DNA of 64,000 nucleotides from Tubulanus polymorphus. Its lineage: Eukaryota; Nemertea; Palaeonemertea; Tubulaniformes; Tubulanidae. A program made the position numbers and the translations under genes. This document shows positions 1 to 23,669 of the stretch, piece after piece (position 1 is the stretch's first letter; every line of letters begins with the position of its first letter). The notes beneath the pieces were generated by a model that was not told the DNA's origin, searched no databases, and saw only the letters and a program-made list of their open reading frames with translations. The DNA is taken from NCBI RefSeq assembly GCF_964204645.1, contig NC_134025.1, forward strand, positions 23,714,001-23,778,000, read 5' to 3'.

Positions 1-381
1 CACACAGCATGAGTCGCGGCGGCGATGGGTAGGCTCGGCACCATGGGTTTTTCGAAAGGCATACCCTACTGTCAAAGGATTTTTTTAAAGAATTAAACAC
101 AGTCATATCAGGCGATTCTCCAATGAAAGTCCTTTTGTCTTAAGTCGTGTCGTAGAAAATACGCCGACGGTGTGGCGGGCCGCTCCGAAAATAATTCAAT
201 AATGCTTAATTGAATTGAATCGATGCATGGCAGCACCTTACGGGATGATTTGGCAATATGGCGGCGCCCATGAAAAAAAAAATTCCCAAAATAAAATTTA
301 ATTTTATCGCTTAATTACTCTTTTTTGAATTGTCAGTACATTTTAAGTATAGATTATGCGTTTAAGTCGATTGATTGAAAT
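1..381. other. Upstream region / 5' UTR of EIF2AK4
   Basis: No complete gene is visible. The stretch leads into the EIF2AK4 start codon at 382 and presumably holds its promoter and 5' UTR. On the minus strand an ATG near position 43 opens a frame running off the left edge. It could begin a divergent neighbour, but too little is present to support a call. Confidence 0.4.
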
Positions 382-11602
<11,221 letters not shown>

Positions 11603-12395
11603 TTTACCAGATGACCATTCATATAGCTGAAAATATCATTTAAGTATAATTCCAAGGACATTCCTGTGATTGAGAGGTTAATGTGAATTTACGATATATA
11701 TTTCAAATGCTCAAAAATATCAGAGAATACCGGTAGGCTCAATGTTCATTAAGACATTTTGTTAATTAAACTATATGGATGTATATATGATTGTTGAATG
11801 CCAATAATGCTTTGCACTGAATGTGGAAATATTTTACTCTGTTGTTAAGAATTTAGATGGTTACTTGGGTGTGCTATTTCTACCACAAAGTAAAGTATGA
11901 CACTATTTCTTGAAAATGCACATGGATTGCATTTGTTTGTTTATTTATTTATTTTTCTAATCTAGTCATAGTTATTCTTAGAGAATAGATTTTTATTGCT
12001 TAAGCTTTAAAAAGTTTTCACAATCTACAAAAAGTGGTACACTCATATCTGACACCAATATTAGATTGCATGATGTCCAATAGGACACAGTTCGACAGTA
12101 ATGAGTTAGATTTTCAATTAGGCAATTTAACTCAGAACTGTGGAATTCTATTCTGTTATTTTTGTTTCTTTTACGAATCATCTAATGTTTCGACAGTTTG
12201 TTCAATCATATTCCTCAAATTGGTAGGTGATTATTTTTCTGAACTGTAACGATTCATGTTTATTTTGCTGTGTATGAAGAAAGTTTGGTGCTGATGTATG
12301 TATACTGGTATATACAATGTATGTGTAGAACTCGGTACACATTGAGTATGTATTTTTTATTTATCTGACCAATAAAGCCTAGACATTCAAAAGAT
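11603..12395 (+). terminator. EIF2AK4 3' UTR with poly(A) signal
   Basis: Non-coding AT-rich sequence follows the EIF2AK4 stop. An AATAAA hexamer at 12371-12376 is the most plausible polyadenylation signal. Confidence 0.55.
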
Positions 12396-13371
12396 AAATC
12401 ATCCAGCGTACTTTTTTATACAATCGGGTATTTGGATTGCTCTCAATGCAGTGAATCCATAGATAACAAACCCAATCAGACATCCAAGTGTTGAATAAGT
12501 GTTGGCTTGTTTTCAAGTGGAGATACACTTGATTTAATAGGACTAGTCCAGGGCTGGGTTTTTAAGATGTGGAAGCAAAATAATCCCTGGGATCATTTTG
12601 CAATCTGTCAGTTACAACCATCTCATTGATACTTTGATGATTGTCACCCAGATTGAGGATTTATTAGGGGTAACTTTGGTACTCAGTCTATGAAACCAGG
12701 TCCAGAAAACGTAAATGACCGATATTATGGCAAGACTCGAGTGTTACACAAACAGAGGAACGGTGCTTTACAAAATGCTCAATTTATCATCATCATTATT
12801 AACTATTATTAGGGAAAGGAAATTCACTAAAATCTACAAGCTTTTGGAACTCCAATATAACATTCTTTATTACCTGTCAAAATACAATCTGCTTGTACAA
12901 ACATACATTTTATGGTATCATACTGTAAAATATATTTTAATGAAGTACATATGTAATTCAACATTCATAACTCTAAGCAAATCTTGCCCATTTAGAAACT
13001 TAATATCAGCCAGCAGCTTTCAGATTGACCAACTAGGTGAATCCAATTTCATAAAGTGACAGAAAATTAAAACCGGTATCAACTGGACTTTTCATATGTC
13101 TATCTGTTAACATGATCCACAACTATCATTAGAAAAAACATACAACACATTACTGTTCTGTTTACCAGTAGTTGAATATCCAAGCATCTTAGATTGAATT
13201 CTTACACATTACTTATAATATGTCTTTGATTGATATCCACTGGACTATCCAATAAGGAGCACTAAGCTATCACTGTGTGATAAAAAATATCTTTATTTAC
13301 TTGAGTCAAGACTTAGGCACTGGTAAGCACAAACGGCCAAATTGAAATCTGTTCCATTAATTCAGTGTACA
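12396..13371. other. Convergent intergenic region EIF2AK4/CRLS1
   Basis: AT-rich spacer between two convergent genes. On the minus strand a poly(A) hexamer (TTTATT on +) lies at 13292-13297, about 75 nt past the CRLS1 stop. A 114-codon plus-strand open frame (12715-13059) has low-complexity composition and no recognisable motif, and I regard it as chance. Confidence 0.5.
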
Positions 13372-14955
13372 TCAAGATTTCGCAGATAGTTTTGATTTCA
13401 ATATTTTAACGTGTTTGTTAGATATCATATAAGAATGTAGGTATCCGATTCCTGAGCAAAAAGTTGTGGCAGCAGTCAAATACCTGAAAAAATAATAATT
13501 AAAAGTTAAGTTATGCCATTATTCAAAACTAAGTTATAGTATTAACCATATAGTCGGGCTATTCATATGAGGTTACTCACCATAGGCCTTGTAGATATGG
13601 ATGATCGATGTAGTCAAAAACTGGGGCAGCTATTGTAGCTGTAACTAGTGACAGTTGGATGGCAGTGTTCACCTAAATATGAATACACAAATATGGCCAG
13701 TGAAAAAAGTATTCCTATGCTGAACAAGCCTTATTGAAATTATTTTTGATGAATGAAGTCCTGAATGTTGAAACTTACTTATCAGTGACTTATTATAGTA
13801 AAGAACGAGAAATCATAATTACCTTGCTGATCAAAGAAGGCTGAAGTTCTGCAGTTGGCAATTTTACATCGAAATACCTAGCAACCGTTTTCTGGAAATG
13901 AATAACAAGAACATTAAAAATATACAATGAGCACATCAATATACAGATTTTCAGTGATTAAAATTTCATTAAATTTTTAAATTTTTCATTTAGAATTCAA
14001 GTATTCTTAGAATACCTCACATGTATTACTTACAGGAGAGGGTAGAGTTTTATATCGGATAAAGCACACACCAGCTACCAGAAGAATATCCCTGCTAATT
14101 ATCAACAGAGCTAATGGAACTGAGAAACAAAAACAAAATTATAACCAAGCACAACAGATAAAATGCCTCATTTGCAAGTGTTGATATGATGAGTGTCTAT
14201 ACTCACGCGGTAGAAGATTGACAGCGGTTAATGTAGCCATTAAAACAGTGACTAATATTTTATCCGCCAGAGGATCGAGTGCAGTTCCGAATGCACTTCT
14301 CTGACAGGGATATGCTCGGGCGATCTGTCCATCTGCCTGTAATTAATTGTATGAATGAATAGATAGCTATCCAAATCTAACACCGGTTCGTACTTCTTGT
14401 CACAGGCTTCGGCTCTACTTACCAAATCAGTTAGACCAGCAAAAACGAATAGACCAGCCGCCCACGTGAAGCTTTCTTGTACAACGAGATATCCTAAAAT
14501 AGGTGCTAGTACTATCCTAGATGCAGTCAGTATGTTTGGTATTGTAAGAATATTTTCCCTCTGAAATTCAAGAAATTATCCCTTTCTTAACAGCGTTTAG
14601 TATTTGACAATCAAACAAAATCGTAATACGGTGCAAAATTTACCACGTCCAAGTCACGATCCCCAAGGATTTTGTTGTCTTTAAGTTTATTTCCGACCCA
14701 ATTCGATAGATGAAATTTTCTCTTGTGACCTCCATGGTCCCAACTCAAAGCGAATGCATGTCTACATAACAAGTGACTTCCAGAACTTTTACAACAATGC
14801 ATTTTACTAACATTGATGTTTTTCTGGATATATCCTTCATCGAGCTTGAAATATCTTGACATGAATTGCATTCCTGCGCTAGTACAGGGCCAGTAATAAG
14901 ATACACCAATAGTTGTGGAATGGATGATACGGCGGCTAGTGTTGTAGAGCAACAT
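13372..14955 (-). CDS. CRLS1: Cardiolipin synthase (CRLS1), complete, 7 exons
   Basis: Mitochondrial inner-membrane enzyme that joins phosphatidylglycerol and CDP-diacylglycerol to make cardiolipin. Exons in transcription order: 14955-14644, 14560-14423, 14336-14207, 14119-14034, 13891-13823, 13672-13581, 13483-13372. They total 939 nt, 312 aa (human 301). The CDP-alcohol phosphatidyltransferase motif is intact: D149..D152-G153..A156-R157 and G167...D171...D175, split across exons 2 and 3 inside GLTDLADGQIAR and DPLADK. The first about 100 residues are basic and Ser/Cys-rich with few acids, consistent with a mitochondrial leader; ATG at 14955 is the only in-frame start that keeps this exon whole. 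Hydrophobic helices follow the motif. The start codon faces the foldback element and POLR2I. Confidence 0.93.
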
Positions 14956-15470
14956 GATGAAATTTCACGTATTCCTAAAATGTAAAAGTTTTTTTCATCA
15001 ATTAATGAGTGGTCAGCATATCAATAGTGCATACATGACATTTGTGAAAGTGGCCGTTTCATAGCGCACCATCTATAGCAAGAGGAGCTCATGTTCAGGG
15101 GGTCATGATAGCAATATACTGCTGGCATCCAGGGCCTCAGTGTAATCAGAAGAAGGTTAACAGCTAGCAAGTCTTTTACAAGTGACTTACCAAGTCACTT
15201 GTGACTTATTCCAGTAGTAGAGTAGTTAGTCACCACACACACTGTCTCTCGTCTCTGTCACTCTGGACTCGTCTCTGTTACTTTATTTCACATACATTTC
15301 TAAGGCCAAACCGGGCTTCTACCCAGCTGTAAAACAGATACGACACGATTCGAATAGGACATTTCTAGTTACCTGAATCTATCAAATCATGTATACGTGT
15401 GTCATTAAAGTTAAAGGCCCTAGCTTTGCCACTCTTTGAGTAAGTTTGACCCTAACTTCATTGGAAAAAT
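14956..15470. promoter_or_regulatory. CRLS1 5' flank up to the mobile element
   Basis: Presumed CRLS1 promoter and 5' UTR. It contains short imperfect repeats (the word gtctctgt recurs near 15245-15285) but no gene. Together with 25158-25538 it would form a divergent promoter interval of about 0.9 kb if the element between them were absent. Confidence 0.45.
15463..15470. repeat. Left target-site duplication GGAAAAAT
   Basis: Eight bases identical to those at 25150-25157, immediately outside the inverted termini. Confidence 0.8.
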
Positions 15471-15600
15471 GGTTAGTCAGTGGTGTACCAGAACACCGTT
15501 TCAAGATGGCGGCTATGTAGAGGGCGCCATGGGACAATACAGTGAGAACAGGACATTACCACCGCATACAACACGGGCCGAAAGCATCCGTAGCAATACT
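15471..15600 (+). repeat. Left unique terminal block of the foldback element
   Basis: About 130 bp of non-tandem sequence at the outer end of the left arm, including the word caagatggcggctatg. It is repeated in inverted orientation at 25020-25149 with only a few substitutions near the tip and one short indel. Confidence 0.8.
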
Positions 15601-18600
15601 GGTATCAGTGGTATCGGGGTATCAGTAGTATCACCGGTCTCGGAGAGGATCGGACAGTATCGCTGGTATCAGTGGTATCGTGGAATCACTAGTATCACCA
15701 GTCTCGGAGAGGATCGGACAGTATCACTGGTAACAGTGGTATATCGGGGTAGCAGTAGCATCACCGGTCTCGGAGAGGATCGGACAGTATCACTGGTATC
15801 AGTGGTATCGGGGTAGCAGTAGTATCACCGGTCTCGGAGAGGATCGGACAGTATCACTGGTAACAGTGGTATCGGGGTAGCAGTAGTATCACCGGTCTCG
15901 GAGAGGATCGGACAGTATCACTGGTAACAGTGGTATCGGGGTAGCAGTAGTATCACCGGTCTCCGAAAGGATCGGGCAGTATCACTGGTATCAGTGGTAT
16001 CGGGGTAGCAGTAGTATCACCGGTCTCGGAGAGGATCGGACAGTATCACTGGTAACAGTGGTATCGGGGTAGCAGTAGTATCACCGGTCTCCAGAAGGAT
16101 CGGGCAGTATCACTGGTAACAGTGGTATCGGGGTAGCAGTAGTATCACCGGTCTCCGAGAGGATCGGACAGTATCACTGGTAACAGTGGTATCGGGGTAT
16201 CAGTAGTATCACCGGTCTCCAGAAGGATCGAGCAGTAACACTGGTAACAGTGGTATCGGGGTAGCAGTAGTATCACCGGTCTCCAGAAGGATCGGGCAGT
16301 ATCACTGGTATCAGTGCTATCGGGGTAGCAGTATATCACCGGTCTCCAGAAGGATCGGACAGTATCACTGGTATCAGTGGTATCGGGGTAGCAGTAGTAT
16401 CACCGGTCTCGGAGAGGATCGGACAGTATCACTGGTAACAGTGGTATCGGGGTAGCAGTAGTATCATCGGTCTCTGAGAGGATCGGACAGTATCACTGGT
16501 AACAGTGGTATCGGGGTAGCAGTAGTATCATCGGTCTCCTGAAGGATCGGGCAGTATCACTGGTATCAGTGGTATCGGGGTAGCAGTAGTATCACCGGTC
16601 TCCAGAAGGATCGGACAGTATCACTGGTAACAGTGGTATCGGGGTAGCAGTAGTATCACCGGTCTCCTGAAGGATCGGGCAGTATCACTGGTATCAGTGG
16701 TATTGGGGTAGCAGTAGTATCACCGGTCTCCAGAAGGATCGGGCAGTATCACTGGTAACAGTGGTATCGGGGTAGCAGTAGTATCACCGGTCTCCTGAAG
16801 GATCGGACAGTATCACTGGTAACAGTGGTATCGGGGTAGCAGTAGTATCACCGGTCTCGGAGAGGATCGGGCAGTATCACTGGTGTCAGTGGTATCGGGG
16901 TAGCAGTAGTATCACCGGCCTCCTTAAGGATCGGACAGTATCACTGGTAACAGTGGTATCGGGGTAGCAGTAGTATCACCGGTCTCCAGAAGGATCGGAC
17001 AGTATCACTGGTAACAGTGGTATCGGGGTAGCAGTAGTATCGCCGGTCTCCTGAAGGATCGGGCAGTATCACTGGTATCAGTGGTATCGGGGTAGCAGTA
17101 GTATCACCGGTCTCGGAGAGGATCGGACAGTATCACTGGTAACAGTGGTATCGGGGTAGCAGTAGTATCACCGGTCTCCAGAAGGATCGGGCAGTATCAC
17201 TGGTAACAGTGGTATCGGGGTAGCAGTAGTATCACCGGTCTCCTGAAGGATCGGGCAGTATCACTGGTATCAGTGGTATCGGGGTAGCAGTAGTATCACC
17301 GGTCTCGGAGAGGATCGGACAGTATCACTGGTAACAGTGGTATCGGGGTAGCAGTAGTATCACCGGTCTCCAGAAGGATCGGGCAGTATCACTGGTAACA
17401 GTGGTATCGGGGTAGCAGTAGTATCACCGGTCTCCAGAAGGATCGGGCAGTATCACTGGTATCAGTGGTATCGGGGTAGCAGTAGTATCACCGGTCTCCA
17501 GAAGGATCTGGCAGTATCACTGGTATCAGTGGTATCGGGGTAGCAGTAGTATCACCGGTCTCGGAGAGGATCGGGCAGTATCACTGGTAACAGTGGTATC
17601 GGGGTAGCAGTAGTATCACCGGTCTCCAGAAGGATCGGGCAGTATCACTGGTAACAGTGGTATCGGGGTAGCAGTAGTATCACCGGTCTCCAGAAGGATC
17701 GGACAGTATCACTGGTAACAGTGGTATCGGGGTAGCAGTAGTATCGCCGGTCTCCTGAAGGATCGGGCAGTATCACTGGTATCAGTGGTATCGGGGTAGC
17801 AGTAGTATCACCGGTCTCCGAGAGGATCGGACAGTATCACTGGTAACAGTGGTATCGGGGTATCAGTAGTATCACCGGTCTCCAGAAGGATCGAGCAGTA
17901 ACACTGGTAACAGTGGTATCGGGGTAGCAGTAGTATCACCGGTCTCCAGAAGGATCGGGCAGTATCACTGGTATCAGTGCTATCGGGGTAGCAGTATATC
18001 ACCGGTCTCCAGAAGGATCGGACAGTATCACTGGTATCAGTGGTATCGGGGTATCAGTAGTATCACCGGTCTCCAGAAGGATCGGACAGTATCACTGGTA
18101 ACAGTGGTATCGGGGTAGCAGTAGTATCACCGGTCTCCTGAAGGATCGGGCAGTATCACTGGTATCAGTGCTATCGGGGTAGCAGTATATCACCGGTCTC
18201 CAGAAGGATCGGACAGTATCACTGGTATCAGTGGTATCGGGGTATCAGTAGTATCACCGGTCTCCAGAAGGATCGGACAGTATCACTGGTAACAGTGGTA
18301 TCGGGGTAGCAGTAGTATCACCGGTCTCCTGAAGGATCGGGCAGTATCACTGGTAACAGTGGTATCGGGGTAGCAGTAGTATCACCGGTCTCGGAGAGGA
18401 TCGGACAGTATCACTGGTAACAGTGGTATCGGGGTAGCAGTAGTATCACCGGTCTCCAGAAGGATCGGGCAGTATCACTGGTATCAGTGCTATCGGGGTA
18501 GCAGTATATCACCGGTCTCCAGAAGGATCGGACAGTATCACTGGTATCAGTGGTATCGGGGTAGCAGTAGTATCACCGGTCTCGGAGAGGATCGGACAGT

Positions 18601-18922
18601 ATCACTGGTAACAGTGGTATCGGGGTAGCAGTAGTATCACCGGTCTCCAGAAGGATCGGGCAGTATCACTGGTAACAGTGGTATCGGGGTAGCAGTAGTA
18701 TCACCGGTCTCCAGAAGGATCGGGCAGTATCGCTGGTATCAGTGGTATCGGGGTATCAGTAGTATCACCGGTCTCCAGAAGGATCGGACAGTATCACTGG
18801 TAACAGTGGTATCGGGGTAGCAGTAGTATCACCGGTCTCCTGAAGGATCGGACAGTATCACTGGTATCAGTGGTATTGGGGTAGCAGTAGGATCACCGGT
18901 CTGGGAGAGGATCGGGCAGTAT
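15590..18922 (+). repeat. Left-arm 64-bp minisatellite, about 52 units
   Basis: The unit runs atcactggtaacagtgg, tatcggggtagcagtag, tatcaccggtctccag, aaggatcgggcagt. Landmark ggatcgg words recur exactly every 64 bp (for example 15841, 15905, 15969). Variable positions are tatc/taac after actgg, the ctccag/ctcgga/ctcctg block, and gggc/ggac. Each unit contains a CACTG...CAGTG hairpin. A few units carry a 1-bp deletion (gcagtatatcacc). There is higher-order structure: a segment at 16145-16339 recurs unchanged at 17808-18002. Because 64 is not a multiple of three, the array has no stable reading frame and is not coding. Confidence 0.93.
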
Positions 18923-19250
18923 GCCATGAAGTTATAAGCAATAGTGAACTTTTAATTCTAGATATTTAAGATTCAAGCTAGTGTAGTATATTTGAAATGC
19001 GATGAACTGTGTTAATTTGTAGTAATGTTTTAATTCAAAGTTTGTATGATCATGATATCCTTAAGATGTTCCACAATAATAAATTAGATATATGTATCAT
19101 AAATATGAATTAATTGACCTTAAGATTGTATCTACTTACACTACATTCAGAAGGAGGGCGATTTTTACCTACTTTGAGGAATTTGGATTTTAGGGGAATT
19201 TAACCCTGAGGATTTTTACCACTAGCCGCTTTATATACCATCGTCGAACT
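18923..19250 (+). repeat. Dispersed repeat copy A in the element core
   Basis: Direct homologue of about 21010-21390. Shared landmarks include gaacttttaattctagata, gatgttccacaataataaat and gaattaattgaccttaagat, ending in a block with gatttttacctactttga. This copy lacks the inverted partner that lies left of the second copy, so it is probably a partial element. Confidence 0.65.
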
Positions 19251-19941
19251 GTCTATTTTACAGATGCACAGCCACTATTTGACCATAAGTGGCAAGAAAA
19301 TTATAAGTAGAGGGAACTGTCCCAGATTACCGCGAACAGCAGAATTAACAGAACGTTTCTTTACCCTGAGCAGATATTTGCGAAATTTGATGAAAAATTT
19401 AAATTGTGGGCAATGTACATCTCTTAACAAATACATAGTAAAATACCCACGATATATACCGTCATACTCTCTATACCGTCAAAATTTTCTTCACCGATGT
19501 GGATGGTATATCGGGGGTTGACTGTATTACAAAACAAAATAATTAATTCAAGTGATGAAAATATAATAGTAATAAAACTTGACGAGGACGTATCCAGGAA
19601 AATGCAAAATGTGATTTACTTCTTTAAAATGAAATATTACACGCTTCCGCAAATTGTTCGCAAATGTTCTACATTTGAATTATCGATCCTGTAATGGGCT
19701 CAAGTAAAATTAAACCACCTGCATATTTTAACGCTCCAAGATCTGGCTATGTGACTACCAAAACTATGTAAGCTATCGATGCAAGCGGTGAAAAACAAAG
19801 AAGAAATAAGCCCCGGCCCTGGTTTTAATCCAATGAAAAATTCCGGTTTCATGTAACCGGCATATTTCCATATGAAATAAAAATCAATTAAAATATTCTT
19901 CGTTTCAGTAATGATTTGAAAAGTAATGAGTAATGAATACG
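19251..19941. other. Foldback-element core, no gene
   Basis: AT-rich sequence with only short chance frames (85 and 65 codons) that show no motif. I see nothing coding. Confidence 0.4.
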
Positions 19942-19949
19942 GTCGAAAG

Positions 19950-20605
19950 GGGGGTCATCCCTAGATTCCCCAGGTTCTATGTTCCCCGGGCCCTATATTC
20001 CCCGGGTTCCATGTTCCCCGGGTCCTATATTCCCCGGGTTCTATATTCTCCCAAAGGAAATAATACAACGAGGGTTCCATATATTCTCCAAATAATAAAA
20101 ACGTTGACCGGTGTCCATACCTATGCTTTTTAATAATAGTCCATCAATCATGTCATGTATTTGCTAGATACTATAAATTTGATACAGACAAGGTGCTTTT
20201 ATTTTTTGCAAACGCCAGAACTTAACGAGAGAAATTCGAGATGACAATTAATCGATCGATCAGGTAATTTATTCAGTAGTTACGTCACACTGTAAAAAGG
20301 CTTTGAAACTTGCCCGGGAGATTTTTAATTGTGATTCATGTCGTTAATTTTCATTTAATAGAATAAAGATAAAGATAAAGATACATGTAGTGCCGATTTT
20401 CAACATCAACTAATTGGCAGCCTGACGCGTTATCATGCTCTGAATTCCCGGCGCCGAAATTGAGTGTATGTGGCCATGGGAACAAAGGACCTTTTTATAC
20501 ATTTTCCATAATCTTCCAGGAATATCGGATCCGGGGAATATAAACCCCTTTTATGTTTAATCTCCCTTGGGGAACATAGGACCCGAGGAACATAGGTATG
20601 GACCC
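19950..20605. mobile_element. Nested inverted-repeat element with 16-bp tandem arms
   Basis: It is flanked by direct 8-bp copies of GTCGAAAG (19942-19949 and 20606-20613). The ends are inverted: GGGTCATCCCTAGATTCC on the left against GGGTCCATACCTATGTTCC on the right (minus strand). The left arm carries about five 16-bp units of the type ggttctatgttccccg; the right arm has about two inverted units. It is a non-coding, smaller version of the surrounding element's design. Confidence 0.6.
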
Positions 20606-20713
20606 GTCGAAAGCACGACTTGCGTCCAGTCTTGGAATAATAATAAGTATAGCCGCGAGTACTCCAATTCCAGTAGAACAGCATACAATCATGTGTACAC
20701 TATGGTAAAAAAC

Positions 20714-21389
20714 TTCTAGGTAGAAATCCCCAAATATTCAAAGTAGGTAAAAATCCCCACTTGGTGATTTTCAAGACCATTTCAAAGCAAAATGATACTC
20801 CAATTTTATTAATTTGCGATGAGACTGAAATATGTTTGGACTGTGCAATGAAATCTTTCGTTGTGATAAATTCTTAAGTAAACTCTTAGATTTCAATAAA
20901 TTGTTAGAATTAATAAGAATAATACACTTTTATTTGTAATACCTTTAAATTCGAACCGGAATATCTTTGACCTGTGAACTCTTGTTAACTTGTGGTATAT
21001 TTGAGCTGCGCGATGCAATGAATTATGAGCAATAACGAACTTTTAATTCTAGATATTTTAGTTTCAAACTAGTGTAATATATTTGACAAGTGCTAAGAAC
21101 CCTTTCATTAAGCTGTGTGATAACTTTTGAGTACTAATTTAGTATTAATGAATTTTTGATTTGTAGTATGTTTGAATTCAAGTAGTATATGCAATAGTTT
21201 GTATACTCATGATATCCTTATGATGTTCCACAATAATAAATAGGATATGTGTATCATAAATATGAAATACCGGTAAATATGAATTAATTGACCTTAAGAT
21301 TGTATCTACTTAAACTACATTCAGAAGGAGGGGGATTTTTACCTACTTTGAAGAATTGGGGATTTTTACCAAGGGGATTTTTACTGCAC
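20714..21389. mobile_element. Nested inverted-repeat element with ggtaaaaatcccc arms
   Basis: The left arm (ggtagaaatcccc followed by aaagtaggtaaaaatcccc, 20719-20760) is inverted at the right end (21330-21389), where gggatttttacc words repeat. A possible imperfect target duplication is GGTAAAAAAC (20704-20713) and GGTAAAAGAC (21390-21399). The interior is AT-rich and homologous to copy A at 18923-19250. Confidence 0.5.
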
Positions 21390-21698
21390 GGTAAAAGACA
21401 CAGATTATCCGAGGTGATTGTGAAAAACACCAGGGAAAATTGGAAATTTTTGCAAAACTATTAAAGTTTTTCAACTAAAGAATATTACAGTATTTCATTG
21501 ACTTTTGCTGTGAAATCAAATTTGGGGGGATTTTGGGTTTTTTTTTTACCTAGGAGGGATTTTTACCTGTTACCAAATTATACTCTTCATCCATATGTGT
21601 ACAGTTGCGTCCGCCTTACTCAGTGCTGGTCAACTTAGTATGACACTTGAGTTGTTGAATTTTACAAATAGGTATTTTGATGGACCTTCTATTTACAC

Positions 21699-22438
21699 GG
21701 GATACGCCCATAATACCTCCGCCCAAAATGCCTCCGTCCAAAATCCCACACCCAGAATCCCTCCACCCAGAATACCCTCATATGTGTCCAAAATACCTCC
21801 ACCCAGAATTTAAAAAAAATACTATAATTATATTATTTAGATGTTTAAAGTACCACCAATATTGACTATTATACATGTATAGGATCATATATAATGTATT
21901 ACGGTATATATAAACCTACTGAATAATAATTGAATAACAATTAATGACAATGTTCACTTGCAATTAGTTTTGGCTGGGAATATTAATTAGTTTATCTCAT
22001 GTCTTTAATCTTATGCTAGATTTCTCTGGAAACTATTCAATATTTAGATTATAGAATATTAATTAGTCCTATAATCTAAGAAAACAATGTACTACATTTC
22101 GCTTTACACACTGAATTCAGTTCATTTTCATTTAAGTGCAACTATGATCACTGAAATTAACATTATACTTTGTTTTGCTCAATTAACTACTTTTAAACTA
22201 TAGAACTTTGGTTTATTTGAGTATTGCCTGTAAATTAAAACTTGGGGGGGGACAAAATATTCATTCTAAAAAATTATATTTCTAATAGGTTCAAATTTTT
22301 GTCCTCCAGGCATAAACCCATTAGATCTAGGGCCTGGAGGTATTTTGGACACATATGAGGGTATTCTGGGTGGAGGGATTCTGGGTGTGGGATATTTGGG
22401 TGGAGGTATTTTGGGCGGAGGTATTATGACCCGGATTC
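21699..22438. mobile_element. Nested 740-bp inverted-repeat element with 15-bp tandem arms
   Basis: It is flanked by direct 8-bp copies of ATTTACAC (21691-21698 and 22439-22446). The arms (about 21709-21810 and 22325-22430) are inverted copies built from roughly 15-bp units such as aatacctccgcccaa, and both contain ctcatatgtgtccaaaatac. The interior is AT-rich and non-coding. Confidence 0.65.
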
Positions 22439-23300
22439 ATTTACACAGCCGATAGTCAATTGGTGAAATATTTTCAATACCAATGCTACTAAGGCTGAGT
22501 TGTGGTCAATGGTAGTTCATTCAATGTTATAAAAACTGTGATGATCTGATACATTACTGCGTTGTATGCTTTTGATATTTTTGTGTTGTATGACTTCATT
22601 GGTGATTATATTTCTCAGGTATCATTTACATTTTACTTTACATTTTATTGTATCATATATTGTACATAATAGCAATGATTTATTCTCCATAGTCTTAATC
22701 TGCAATCTTGATATTGGTTTATTGATGCATATGTTTGTTTACAATATACTTAATTAGGCTGTTTAAAATTGAGAAACACTAATTAGTGAGTGACTTGTGA
22801 CTTAACTAATTTTTTTTAAATAAAGAAGTTTCCAGTTTCTAGGCGCCATTTTGTGGCGGTCCCTCGAGGTCCCCATTGTTGCGATAATTTGCACTCATTT
22901 TTAAAACATAAGTTTAGATTGAATATCATATAGTTCTGCAGTCCCTTGCTCGACGAAATTAATTTATACACCATTTTTAAGGAAACGAAATGCAGATATT
23001 TGCTGGCGTTTCTTGGAATTTTTGAACGCAACAATTGAGAACACTGACGATGTGACCCCAAGGACCGCATATCTTAACCGCGCGTAAAAGAAATCGCAAC
23101 ATTCATTAATTTCAAAATATCTAAGTATCTCTTAAAGCTATATTTCCAATTTTTACAGAGTTTAAAGAGGGTTATTTGCAGTTTAAGCCTGCGTTGAATA
23201 TTTTTTTGAATATCTTTCCTGACGACTGATCTGTACCCGCTTGAGTTTGAGATTACCCGATAAAGTTAGATAATTTGATACGCCTTCAACAAATCTTCCA

Positions 23301-23442
23301 GGGGCCAGTTGCATAGTTATGGCTTAGACTTAAGACCAGTCTAAGACCAACTTAGTTCTATAGCCAATCTAACAACTTGAGACCAGTCTTAAGATTTAAG
23401 ACCACTTTTGGACTTAAGTCACAAACTGTGCAACTGGCCCCC
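23301..23442. mobile_element. 142-bp palindromic MITE (GGGGCCAGTTGC termini)
   Basis: The termini are perfect inverted copies of GGGGCCAGTTGC, and the interior is rich in cttaagac/gtcttaag palindromic words, so the single strand can fold almost end to end. I see no convincing target duplication. It lies in the foldback-element core just before the right arm. Confidence 0.6.
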
Positions 23443-23669
23443 GATCCTTAGCTGCTATGTACTATTCAAAGTCAAAAAACTTAGTACGGAGAGTATTACC
23501 AGGCAGTGGATACGGCGCACCAAAAAATGAAACCAAATTTTGCAACTCTGGAAAATAAATACATGTACCACCGATAAAAATTCCACTGTAATACTAGTCA
23601 AACCTCGCTACAACGAGATCTTTTATAACGAAATATCGGTTTAATCAAACGTGTCCGGCGCAAAAAAGT

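Noticed and set aside
1..43. Start of a divergent minus-strand gene at the left edge
   Set aside because: Only about 14 codons are visible before the window ends, too little to support.
12715..13059. 114-codon plus-strand frame downstream of EIF2AK4
   Set aside because: Low-complexity AT-driven composition, no splice or homology support, in a convergent 3' spacer.
15436..15816. 126-codon open frame entering the left minisatellite
   Set aside because: It spans the element boundary and repeat units; a 64-bp period changes frame every unit, so no stable protein is encoded.
16145..18002. Two identical 64-codon minus frames in the minisatellite
   Set aside because: They are copies of the same tandem-repeat segment, evidence of array duplication and not of a gene family.
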